Made by a program: the position numbers and the translations under genes. The notes beneath the pieces are model-generated. The model was not told the origin of the DNA. It did no database searches and saw only the letters and a program-made list of their open reading frames with translations. From assembly GCA_030433055.1 (NCBI GenBank), contig JAUILJ010000334.1, positions 1 to 8,022 of the forward strand: 8,022 nucleotides of DNA, given 5' to 3'. Positions 1 to 6,335 of the stretch are shown in pieces; position 1 is the stretch's first letter, and every line of letters starts with the position of its first letter. The DNA comes from Polyangia bacterium. GTDB taxonomy: Bacteria; Myxococcota_A; Polyangia; Polyangiales; Polyangiaceae.

Positions 1-764
1 GAGCTCAGCTGCTCGAGCAGGGAGGTCGGGATGGTCTCGAACGCGTTGGCGTGAAGCCTGCGGTTCAAACCCGGCTCCACGTTGCTGGGGTGGACGTTGA
101 ACGCATCAGGTGTGGCGTGGGCTCGGCCGAACACCGGAGCCAGCCAGTGCATCAGCCCACCATAAGGGATCGCCGCAACTCTCCTGGCCAGAGGCTTCAA
201 GCTCAGCAGCGATCGGAAGCCGCTCGCTCCGGGGCGGTAGTCCAGAGCCGAGCCGATGGCCACCGCCGAGCGGACGCGGTGGGGATCGCCGTGAGTCGCC
301 AGCAGAAACCACAAGAGGCCACCCATCGAGTGTCCCATCCAGTGGGTTTGAGCAGAGCCAGTCAGCTCGGAGATCGAGTCGAGGACGGCCGGGAGATCCT
401 GGGTGAGGTAGTCGTCGAGTGTCCATCCACCTGGCGGACGCTCACTGGAGCCATGCCCCCGCAGCTCCGGCAGGAAGACGTCGTAGCCTCGCTCTGCGAG
501 CCAGGCGGCGAACGACCGACCGGGCCAATCGAAGCCGAGCCGATTGCTGCCCAGCCCGTGCAGCAACAGCACGGGCTCGCCCTGGCTGTCGCCCACGCGC
601 CAAAGCGCCAGTTCGAGGCCGTCGCGCGCGCTGACACGATGTACTCCCCGCGGGCGCGGGTCGTTGGTCAGGTCACCAAACCAGCGGCGCCAAGGCCGAC
701 GGCTTTGCCGTGGGGTGCGCCGCTGCGCGTTTGGTTGGGGGTCAAGGGGCTGTCGGTTGGGCAC
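1..764 (-). CDS. alpha/beta-hydrolase, C-terminal part beyond window
   Basis: The reading frame is open from a stop just upstream of 824 to the left window edge, giving about 254 residues; the 3' end is missing. It shows the alpha/beta-hydrolase core in order: strand plus oxyanion-hole motif VLLLHGLGSN near residues 65-74, RGHG near 102-105, and the nucleophile elbow GHSMGG with Ser near 146. The catalytic Asp and His should lie past the edge, so activity cannot be confirmed. It resembles esterases and lipases that act on small or lipidic esters; the substrate is unknown. I chose GTG at 764 because GAGGAA (774-769) precedes it at good spacing. An in-frame ATG at 824 would add 20 residues but its only GAGG lies one base away. 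The first roughly 35 residues are Arg/Pro/Gln-rich and unlike the domain. It is transcribed divergently from the sensor kinase. The fold is confident; the start is uncertain. Confidence 0.85.
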   Translation of the reverse strand, partial: MPNRQPLDPQPNAQRRTPRQSRRPWRRWFGDLTNDPRPRGVHRVSARDGLELALWRVGDSQGEPVLLLHGLGSNRLGFDWPGRSFAAWLAERGYDVFLPELRGHGSSERPPGGWTLDDYLTQDLPAVLDSISELTGSAQTHWMGHSMGGLLWFLLATHGDPHRVRSAVAIGSALDYRPGASGFRSLLSLKPLARRVAAIPYGGLMHWLAPVFGRAHATPDAFNVHPSNVEPGLNRRLHANAFETIPTSLLEQLS

Positions 765-903
765 CAGGTTCCTCGAGTGCACGAGTTGGTCGATCTGTGG
801 TTTCGGCTTGGCGGGGCAGCACATGCCTCGCGGTGGTGTTCACCCTACACGAACCCGCGCGGATTGCTGAGCCGCTGCGGATCGGGGTAGCGTCGCGCAG
901 CCC
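765..903. promoter_or_regulatory. divergent intergenic region, hydrolase / sensor kinase
   Basis: These 139 bases separate two divergent genes and must hold both promoters. Toward the kinase there is a weak sigma70-like pair, TTGCTG (864-869) and TAGCGT (888-893) with an 18-base spacer; it would leave only about ten bases before the ATG at 904. No clear Shine-Dalgarno sequence precedes that ATG. Toward the hydrolase nothing stands out. The only palindrome seen, CCGCGCGG at 855-862, is too short and GC-rich to mean much. The promoter assignment is tentative. Confidence 0.3.
769..774 (-). promoter_or_regulatory. Shine-Dalgarno deciding hydrolase start
   Basis: Read on the minus strand, GAGGAA ends four bases before the GTG at 764. 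This is a better site than anything in front of the alternative ATG at 824, and it is the reason for the shorter start call. Confidence 0.45.
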
Positions 904-2979
904 ATGTCTGAGCCAAAGCCGCCGTCCAGCCCGAGCGCGGAGGCCGTTTTGCGCCCAAATCTCGAAGAGCGCGAGGTTTCGCCCCTGGCGAAGGCCAGCC
1001 TGGGACCATCGGCCGGCGACCCCGTCGTCAGAGAAGTCTGGCAACGCGCCGAGCGACGTATGGTCGACCTCTTGGGAGTCGGCGTGGCTCACCGTCGGAT
1101 CGACGGCTTGGTGCTCCAGGCGAACCCCGCGGCCATCGCGATCCTGGGACTGCAGCGCGACGAGCGCGGGGAGTTGAGGCCCAACCCCGCGCTGGCCTGT
1201 CTGCGAGACGACGGCAGCCCTTGCCCCGCGGAAGAAGAGCCCTTCGCGAGGGCGATCGCCTCGGGTGAGAACCAGGGCCCCATTCGCATGGGGCTGCGCC
1301 GCCGAGAAGACTTGGTGACCTGGGCAATGCACCAGGTGCTCTTGGTCCAACACCCGGTGGACGGGCATCTGCTCGGCGCGGTGCACAGCGTGCTGGACAT
1401 CACTGCCTGGCGCGACTCGTCAGACGCTCTTCGGCGCAGTCAGGACCTGCTGCGCAAGGCCCAGGAGATCGCACGGGTTGGCTCGTGGGACTGGGACCTC
1501 CAGCGAGACACGGTGGTGTGGACCGAAGAGATGCACCGGATCTTCGGTGTGCCAGTGGACGCGTTCGACGGTCGCCCCGAGACAGCGATCCGCACGGTGC
1601 ACCCAGACGACCGAGCCAAGCTGGAGCAGGCTACACGCGCCGACATGGCGACCTACACGAGCCGACCACTGGAGTTCCGTGTGGTCTGGCCCGACGGTGA
1701 GGTCCGAGAGGTCTGGGCCGAAGGTGAGATGATCCAGGATGACGCAGGAACGCCGATCCGCATGTTCGGCGCTGTACAGGACGTGACCGAGCGCCGTCGC
1801 GCGGAGCGCGAACACCGCTCGCTGGAAGAGCAGCTGCGCCAGGCCCAGAAGATGGACAGCGTGGGGCAGCTCGCCGGCGGTGTGGCCCATGACTTCAACA
1901 ACCTGCTCCAGGTGATCCTGGGTAACGCCGAGCTTGCGTTCGGGGTCAAGGATGACCCTGCTCGTGTTCAGGAAATCCTCGGGGAAATTAGGCGGGGCGC
2001 CGAGCGCGCTGCGGAGCTGACGCAACAGCTACTGGTATTCAGCCGTCGCCAGGTGATTCGTCCGATCGTGCTCGATCTGAATCAGCTGCTGGAGCGCCTG
2101 GTGAAGATGCTGGTGCGATTACTGGGGGAGGGGGTCGAGCTGGGGTTCACTCCAGGCGCTGCCGCGGCTCACGTGAGCGCTGACCCTGGGGCCATCGAGC
2201 AGGTGGTGGTGAACCTGGCGCTCAACGCTCGCGATGCCGTATCCGGTCGTGGTTCGATACGGCTGGAGACGGTGATCGAGTCCGTGGAGCGAATCCCGGC
2301 GGATCAGCCCTGGGCGTCTCGAGGGCCTTTCGTGTGTTTGCGGATCATCGATGATGGCTGCGGGATGACTCCTCAGATCCAGGAGCACATCTTCGAGCCG
2401 TTCTTCACCACCAAGCCGCCGGGCAAGGGCACGGGCTTGGGGCTCAGCGTCGTCTACGGGATCGTGCGTCAGCACGCAGGGCTGGTGAGCGTTCGGAGCC
2501 AGCCGGGCCAGGGGTCGTGCTTCGAGGTGAAGCTGCCTCTGAGCGCCGGTGCTCCCACGAAGAGCCGCAAGGAAACGCTGGACGAGGTGCCAGGCGGGGA
2601 GGAGACGATCCTGGTCGTCGAAGACGAACCGATGGTGCGAGAGCTCGCGCTGAACCTGCTGACTCAGGCGGGCTATCGCGTGCTCGTGGCGGCCGACGGT
2701 GAAGAGGCGCTCGAGGTGTTCAAGGCCCATCAGTCGCAGATCGACCTCGTGCTGCTCGACGTAGTCATGCCGAAGCTCGGCGGCCGCGAGGTGCGGGACG
2801 CAGTCCGCAAGCTCTCACCCGGCATCCGGGTGCTGTTCACCAGCGGATACGACCTGGGTGCGAGGGGCGTGTTCTCTCCCGAGCCAGGCGAGCGCGTCAT
2901 CCCCAAGCCCTACCGCGCCCCAGAGCTCCTGAGGCGGATCCGCGAGGTACTCGAGGCCAAGGCGCCCGAGGTCACGTAG
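904..2979 (+). CDS. soluble hybrid sensor histidine kinase (PAS-PAS-HisKA-HATPase-REC)
   Basis: This 691-residue two-component signalling protein has no signal peptide or membrane segment, so it should sense something in the cytosol. Domains in order: a disordered Pro/Ser-rich start (1-40), a divergent PAS (about 45-168), a PAS of the fold-3 type (about 188-298, with ARVGSWDWDL, HPDD and a closing DVTERRRAE), and a linker coiled coil (300-318). The HisKA H-box GGVAHDFNNLLQ follows, with phospho-acceptor His329. The ATPase domain has N-box NLALNARDA (437-445), G1 DDGCGM (483-488), F-box FEPFFTTK (497-504) and G2 GTGLGL (509-514). The C-terminal receiver (about 568-685) has acidic pair Glu573/Asp574, phospho-acceptor Asp619, Thr646 and Lys668. 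All key residues are present, so it should be active. The receiver lacks an output domain, so phosphate probably passes to a phosphotransfer protein or regulator encoded elsewhere, or the receiver tunes the kinase. No response regulator gene is adjacent. The ATG at 904 has no evident ribosome-binding site. The final codons lie in a tandem repeat. Confidence 0.95.
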   Translation: MSEPKPPSSPSAEAVLRPNLEEREVSPLAKASLGPSAGDPVVREVWQRAERRMVDLLGVGVAHRRIDGLVLQANPAAIAILGLQRDERGELRPNPALACLRDDGSPCPAEEEPFARAIASGENQGPIRMGLRRREDLVTWAMHQVLLVQHPVDGHLLGAVHSVLDITAWRDSSDALRRSQDLLRKAQEIARVGSWDWDLQRDTVVWTEEMHRIFGVPVDAFDGRPETAIRTVHPDDRAKLEQATRADMATYTSRPLEFRVVWPDGEVREVWAEGEMIQDDAGTPIRMFGAVQDVTERRRAEREHRSLEEQLRQAQKMDSVGQLAGGVAHDFNNLLQVILGNAELAFGVKDDPARVQEILGEIRRGAERAAELTQQLLVFSRRQVIRPIVLDLNQLLERLVKMLVRLLGEGVELGFTPGAAAAHVSADPGAIEQVVVNLALNARDAVSGRGSIRLETVIESVERIPADQPWASRGPFVCLRIIDDGCGMTPQIQEHIFEPFFTTKPPGKGTGLGLSVVYGIVRQHAGLVSVRSQPGQGSCFEVKLPLSAGAPTKSRKETLDEVPGGEETILVVEDEPMVRELALNLLTQAGYRVLVAADGEEALEVFKAHQSQIDLVLLDVVMPKLGGREVRDAVRKLSPGIRVLFTSGYDLGARGVFSPEPGERVIPKPYRAPELLRRIREVLEAKAPEVT

Positions 2980-3031
2980 CACTGAGGTCACGTAGCCGTG
3001 AGCTCACGTAGCCGTGAGCTCACGTGGCTGT
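2968..3031. repeat. four-copy 16-bp tandem repeat across kinase stop
   Basis: There are four head-to-tail 16-base units: 2968-2983, 2984-2999, 3000-3015 and 3016-3031. Units 2 and 3 read gaggtcacgtagccgt and gagctcacgtagccgt; units 1 and 4 differ from these at a few bases. The first unit supplies the last codons (Glu-Val-Thr) and the TAG stop of the kinase. The junctions of units 2/3 and 3/4 form the perfect 12-base palindrome CGTGAGCTCACG at 2997-3008 and 3013-3024. The array fills most of the 70-base gap between convergent genes. Confidence 0.9.
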
Positions 3032-3044
3032 AGAGCCCACGGCT
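2997..3044. terminator. possible bidirectional terminator / hairpin region
   Basis: Between the convergent kinase and permease, RNA from either strand could fold. There are two CGTGAGCTCACG palindromes (2997-3008, 3013-3024), and AGCCGTG (3010-3016) can pair with CACGGCT (3038-3044). There is no U-tract, so it is not a classical intrinsic terminator. The location, rather than the sequence, is the main argument for a termination role. Confidence 0.35.
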
Positions 3045-3049
3045 TGCTC

Positions 3050-4156
3050 TCAGAAGTCGGACTTCTGGAAGCGCCAGTACGCCGTGCCAAGGCACACCGC
3101 CATCCACATGGTCGCCACCAGGAACGGCTGCAGCTCCCAAATCGGGACGTTCATTACGGTCGCGGCCGCTGCATCCTCCAGTCGATCGAAACCGGGGAAA
3201 GCGATCTTGGCGAAGTCGCTGATGCTCTTCAGCGTCGAAAAGCCTTCTTCCAGCGCGAACACATCGCCAAGCTTCTGGGTCCAGCCAACGAAGGTGTCGA
3301 TGATGAAGTAGAACAGGTAACCAATGATGATCGCGAACGCGGTGCTGCGGGTGAACACGCCGATCCAGCCGACGATGGAATAGAGCAGCGCGGCGGCGAA
3401 GATCGTCGTGGGTATGCCCGCGAAGAATCTCAAGTGCCACACGCCCGTGCGTATCCCCACGCCCAGGAACACGACGATGTACACGGCGGTGATCAAGCCG
3501 GCGTAGAGCACCAGGCCGCCCAGAAACTTGCCAAAGAAGAGCTGGGCTCGCGTCACCGGCTTGGAGACGAGGATGTCGACGGCACCAGCGGACAGCATGT
3601 TCGGGAAATAGCCGGCGCAGCCAGCTATGAATATCCACATGGAGAACTTGAACAAGAACTCCACCGCCCAGTGGAGCCACATTTCCACGCCCTTATCGAG
3701 CGCGCTCAGGTTCTTGGTCCGACTGTCGACCACTTCCTGGGCCTCTTCAGACTGCTTCTGCTGCAGCGCCTTGAGATCCTTGCGCTGCTCGGTCAGGTCG
3801 TCGTTGGCCTTCTGGATGTCTTCCTGGTTGGCGCTCGGGTTGCGAGCCAGCGCCTCGAAGCGTGCCTTGGTGGCGTCGTAGGCGTCGGTCTTCTCCTTGA
3901 GCACCTTCTCGTGGCCGAGCTCCTGGTGGATGAGCTGGCGGTACTGTGCGTCCCACAACCGGTCGAGGCTCAGCTGAGTTTTCTCGCCGCCAAAGGGGAA
4001 GCCGAGCACCTTCTCGTTGGCGTCGTTCGTCTTGACCTTGAATCCAGCGACGAAGCCGATGCCCGTCAGGAGCAGCAGGCCAGCGAGGATGAAGAAGACG
4101 ATCTGCTGTTTGCTCTGGCGCCAGGTGTCCCCGACGATGGCCAGGAAAGCGCTCAT
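3050..4156 (-). CDS. ABC-2 type transporter permease with extracytoplasmic coiled coil
   Basis: This 368-residue membrane protein is the channel half of an ABC-2 exporter. Predicted membrane segments lie near residues 19-38, 160-185, 210-233, 247-268, 270-290 and 341-360, the six expected. The stretch LSAGAVDILVSKPVTRAQLFFGKFLGG (around 188-214) matches the conserved cytoplasmic loop of NosY/ABC2_membrane_2 permeases, where the text reads like '(D)ILLSKPVSR..(L)GKFLG'. Between the first two segments is an insert of about 120 residues. Its part 80-150 is highly charged and Gln/Glu/Lys-rich and looks like a coiled-coil hairpin on the outer side of the membrane. The ATG at 4156 sits inside the ATPase stop (ATGA, four-base overlap) and is preceded by GGGAGG, so the two are translationally coupled. 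The substrate cannot be read from the sequence. Confidence 0.9.
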   Translation of the reverse strand: MSAFLAIVGDTWRQSKQQIVFFILAGLLLLTGIGFVAGFKVKTNDANEKVLGFPFGGEKTQLSLDRLWDAQYRQLIHQELGHEKVLKEKTDAYDATKARFEALARNPSANQEDIQKANDDLTEQRKDLKALQQKQSEEAQEVVDSRTKNLSALDKGVEMWLHWAVEFLFKFSMWIFIAGCAGYFPNMLSAGAVDILVSKPVTRAQLFFGKFLGGLVLYAGLITAVYIVVFLGVGIRTGVWHLRFFAGIPTTIFAAALLYSIVGWIGVFTRSTAFAIIIGYLFYFIIDTFVGWTQKLGDVFALEEGFSTLKSISDFAKIAFPGFDRLEDAAAATVMNVPIWELQPFLVATMWMAVCLGTAYWRFQKSDF

Positions 4157-5106
4157 CGGCTGCCTCCCACTTGCTGGTCTTCTTGGGCGCTGATGACGTC
4201 GATGAAGGCCTGTTCGAGGTTGGCGGTGCGAGGCTTGATGGCGTAGATGCTGACCTTGTTCTTACGTAGTAGGTCGACCACCTTGTCGATCCCGTCGCGG
4301 TCGGGCAGCGTGATGTCGAAGCCCTGAACGCCCTTTTCCCGCTCCCCAAGCTTGTCCAGCTTGGTGTCGAGCTCATCGGAAATCTCGCCGCACTCGAAGG
4401 CGACGACGACGCTCCCCTTGTCCACGCTCACGGCGTTCCGGATGTCGTCGGTGCTGCCCTGCTGCAGCACCTTGCCGTGGTGCATGATCGCGATCTGATC
4501 GCAGATCTGCTCCACCTCGAGCAGCAGGTGGGAGTTCATCAAGACCGTGGTTCCAGCCTTGCGCAGGTTGAGGATTACCTCGCGGATTTGATGTCGCCCG
4601 ACGGGGTCGACGCCGTCCGTGGGCTCGTCCAAGATCACGAGCTTCGGCTTGCCCAGCATGGCCTGGGCCAGGCCCACGCGCTGGTTCATGCCCTTGGAGT
4701 AGCGGACGATCTTCGTGTCCCCCCACTCTTTCATCCCGACGAGCTCCAGCTTCTCGTCGATCTCCTTCTCGAGCTCCGCGCCTTCGAGCCCGGAGAGGCG
4801 CCCGAAATAGCGGCACACACCCCGCCCCGTCAGGTAGTTGGGGAAGCGGTGGCCCTCGGGCAGGTACCCGACGTTGCGCCGAGCCTCCTTGTTCGAGATG
4901 TCCTGACCCAGCAGCCAGCCGTGGCCGCTCGTCGGGGAGATGATGGAGAGCAGGGTCTTGACCAAGGTGCTCTTGCCAGCGCCGTTGGGCCCGAGGAGCC
5001 CGAACGCGCAGCCTTGAGGCACCTTGAGATCCAGCGCCTTGAGCGCATGAACCTTGCCTTTGGGATAGATCTTGGTGAGGGATTTGGTTTCGACGGCCAG
5101 CGTCAT
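4153..5106 (-). CDS. ABC transporter ATP-binding protein (ABC-2 exporter)
   Basis: This 317-residue nucleotide-binding subunit powers the permease encoded directly downstream. Motifs in order: Walker A GPNGAGKST (39-47, Lys45); a Q-loop position reading GYLPEGHRFPNYLT (80-93), with Glu84 where many ABC proteins have Gln; signature YSKGMNQRVGLAQAML (136-151), with SKGM for SGGQ; Walker B LVILDEP (156-162, Asp160/Glu161); D-loop DGVDP (164-168); switch His193 in NSHLL. The Glu and SKGM variants are usual in the DrrA/NosF/CcmA-like exporter branch, so they do not imply an inactive enzyme. After about residue 228 a C-terminal domain of the DUF4162-like kind follows, ending in the typical NLEQAFIDV. 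The chosen start is ATG 5106, giving MTLAVETKSLTKIY; an in-frame extension to 5241 is not protein-like and runs through leader hairpins. The stop overlaps the permease start by four bases. Confidence 0.95.
   Translation of the reverse strand: MTLAVETKSLTKIYPKGKVHALKALDLKVPQGCAFGLLGPNGAGKSTLVKTLLSIISPTSGHGWLLGQDISNKEARRNVGYLPEGHRFPNYLTGRGVCRYFGRLSGLEGAELEKEIDEKLELVGMKEWGDTKIVRYSKGMNQRVGLAQAMLGKPKLVILDEPTDGVDPVGRHQIREVILNLRKAGTTVLMNSHLLLEVEQICDQIAIMHHGKVLQQGSTDDIRNAVSVDKGSVVVAFECGEISDELDTKLDKLGEREKGVQGFDITLPDRDGIDKVVDLLRKNKVSIYAIKPRTANLEQAFIDVISAQEDQQVGGSR
4163..4168 (-). promoter_or_regulatory. strong Shine-Dalgarno of the ABC permease
   Basis: GGGAGG on the minus strand lies six bases before the permease ATG, inside the last codons of the ATPase. 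It fixes the permease start and supports coupled, roughly stoichiometric translation of the two subunits. Confidence 0.7.
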
Positions 5107-5268
5107 GGTCGGTCCGGGTGCTACCAGAAAACCGCGGCGACTGCTGCGATTGTTGCAAAGGCGATTGCAGGGAATATCCAATCGGGGATTTCCCCCGAGG
5201 TATTCGCTACTTAGACGGAGACCTCGGGGTCCCCCCGACACAAAATCGCTCGGCCGCCCAGGAGCCGC
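5107..5268 (-). promoter_or_regulatory. leader of ABC exporter operon
   Basis: This 162-base gap lies between the 3' end of the iminopeptidase gene and the ATPase start, both on the minus strand. It contains two strong GC hairpins (listed separately). A GGA about nine bases before the ATG is a weak ribosome-binding site. I see no convincing -35/-10 pair, so whether the exporter has its own promoter or is read through from the peptidase gene is unresolved. Confidence 0.4.
5182..5238 (-). promoter_or_regulatory. paired TCGGGG/CCCCGA hairpins with alternative pairing
   Basis: TCGGGG (5182-5187) pairs with CCCCGA (5193-5198) around a 5-base loop. TCGGGG (5224-5229) pairs with CCCCGA (5233-5238) around a 3-base loop. 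The inner arms can instead pair with each other over eight bases, CCCCGAGG (5193-5200) with CCTCGGGG (5222-5229), which would disrupt both outer hairpins. The layout resembles an attenuator or a tandem terminator after the peptidase gene. No U-run follows, so the function is inferred only. Confidence 0.4.
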
Positions 5269-6225
5269 TCAGGCGTCGCGAAAACGATCGGTCGCCCTGA
5301 CGAGTTGGTCGACGATCCCCGGTTCGAACGCCGAGTGCCCCGAGTCTGCGGCGATGCACAGCTCCGCCTCTGGCCAGGCGCGATGCAGCTCCCACGCGCT
5401 CTCCATGGGACACACCACGTCATAGCGCCCTTGAACGATTACCGCGGGGATATGGCGAATGCGGTCGATGCCGTGGAGCAGCTGTTCGGGCTCATCGAAG
5501 AAGCCACCATTGACGAAGTAGTGGCATTCGATGCGGGCGAACGCGAGGCTGAAATCGTCTCCCGCGGCGTGCGCGACGTGGGTCGGGTCCACCAGCAAGA
5601 AGGACGTAGAGCCCTCCCAGACGCTCCAAGCTCGAGCCGCCTCCTGACGCACCTCCGGGTCTTCGCTCGTGAGGCGCTTGTAGTAGGCCCGCATCATGTC
5701 GCCGCGCTCTTCCTCGGGGATCGGCGCCAGGTACTTCTCCCAGGCATCGGGAAACAGCCGGCTCGTGCCCTCTTGATAGAACCAGCTGAGCTCCTTGGGA
5801 CGCAGCATGAAGATCCCCCGCAGCACGATCTCCGTGCAACGCTCAGGGTGCTTCTCAGCGTAGGCCAGCGCCAGCGTGCTGCCCCACGAGCCTCCGAACA
5901 CCTGCCACTCTTCGATGCTCAGGTGCTCGCGCAGGCGCTCGATGTCAGCGACCAGATCCCACGTCGTGTTTTGCTCGAGGCTCGCATGGGGTGTGCTCTT
6001 GCCGCAGCCGCGCTGATCGAACAGCACGATGCGGTAGTGCTCAGGGTCGAAGAACCTGCGCTGCTTCGCGTCGCACCCGCCTCCTGGGCCGCCGTGCAGG
6101 AAGACCACCGGCTTGCCCTGGGGGTTGCCCGACTGCTCGTAGTACAGCGTGTGGGTGTCACTCACCTTCAGGTGACCGGTTTCGTAGGCCTCGATCTCCG
6201 GATACAGCGTGCGTCGTTCAGTCAC
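5269..6225 (-). CDS. pip: prolyl iminopeptidase (peptidase family S33)
   Basis: This 318-residue cytosolic alpha/beta-hydrolase should release N-terminal proline from short peptides, a late step in peptide breakdown. Hallmarks are all present: the N-terminal block LYPEIEAYETGHLKV (7-21), oxyanion motif HGGPGGG (44-50), DQRGCGKS (70-77), nucleophile elbow GGSWGST with Ser113, Asp269 in GRYDVVCP, and His297 in DSGHSAFEP. The triad is complete and the length is normal for the family. The cap domain (about 140-240) includes WSVWEGSTS, also typical of the family. The start is GTG at 6225, seven residues before the conserved block; a longer in-frame ATG at 6336 would overlap the divergent gene and adds unlike sequence. 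AGG six bases upstream of the GTG is a weak ribosome-binding site. The ABC exporter follows on the same strand after 162 bases. Confidence 0.95.
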   Translation of the reverse strand: MTERRTLYPEIEAYETGHLKVSDTHTLYYEQSGNPQGKPVVFLHGGPGGGCDAKQRRFFDPEHYRIVLFDQRGCGKSTPHASLEQNTTWDLVADIERLREHLSIEEWQVFGGSWGSTLALAYAEKHPERCTEIVLRGIFMLRPKELSWFYQEGTSRLFPDAWEKYLAPIPEEERGDMMRAYYKRLTSEDPEVRQEAARAWSVWEGSTSFLLVDPTHVAHAAGDDFSLAFARIECHYFVNGGFFDEPEQLLHGIDRIRHIPAVIVQGRYDVVCPMESAWELHRAWPEAELCIAADSGHSAFEPGIVDQLVRATDRFRDA

Positions 6226-6335
6226 ACGACGCCTATACCCGAGGCGATTGGGCGAAGCCAGCCGACCCTGGGTCGCAGTGACTCGGCCTCGCGCCGGTGT
6301 TCGCGAGCGCTGCTCTGGGGTATGGCTAGGGTCCA
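6226..6335. promoter_or_regulatory. divergent promoter region, pip / lipoprotein
   Basis: This 110-base region must drive two divergent genes. Toward pip, TATAGG (6237-6232) resembles a -10 box with a poor -35 candidate TGGCTT (6260-6255) 17 bases upstream. That would put the transcript start almost at the GTG, giving a leaderless or very short leader. Toward the lipoprotein, TATGGC (6321-6326) is a possible -10 without a good -35. A 13-base inverted repeat lies close to the middle (listed separately). Confidence 0.3.
6263..6275. promoter_or_regulatory. inverted repeat CGACCC-T-GGGTCG, candidate operator
   Basis: This is a perfect inverted repeat of six bases per arm with one central base. 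It sits next to the putative -35 of pip and near the centre of the divergent intergenic region, where a dimeric repressor could control both genes. No regulator gene is adjacent, so the role is a guess from position and symmetry. Confidence 0.35.

Noticed and set aside
51..890. 279-codon plus-strand open frame at the left edge
   Set aside because: The opposite strand encodes an alpha/beta-hydrolase with HGLGSN and GHSMGG motifs; the plus frame has Gln/Arg-rich composition and no motif.
1420..2025. 201-codon minus-strand open frame within the kinase
   Set aside because: It is a shadow of the HisKA/PAS coding sequence, with no ribosome site or motif.
2968..3031. CRISPR-like array
   Set aside because: The units are contiguous 16-mers without spacers and no cas gene is present.
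3014..4246. 410-codon plus-strand open frame opposite the ABC permease
   Set aside because: It is antisense to a permease with clear membrane segments and motifs. Its His/Glu/Asp/Val-heavy composition is typical of a mirror frame in GC-rich DNA.
5107..5241. N-terminal extension of the ABC ATPase to 5241
   Set aside because: The extra 45 residues do not look like an ABC N-terminus, and the extension runs through the paired hairpins; MTLAVETKSLTKIY is the normal beginning.
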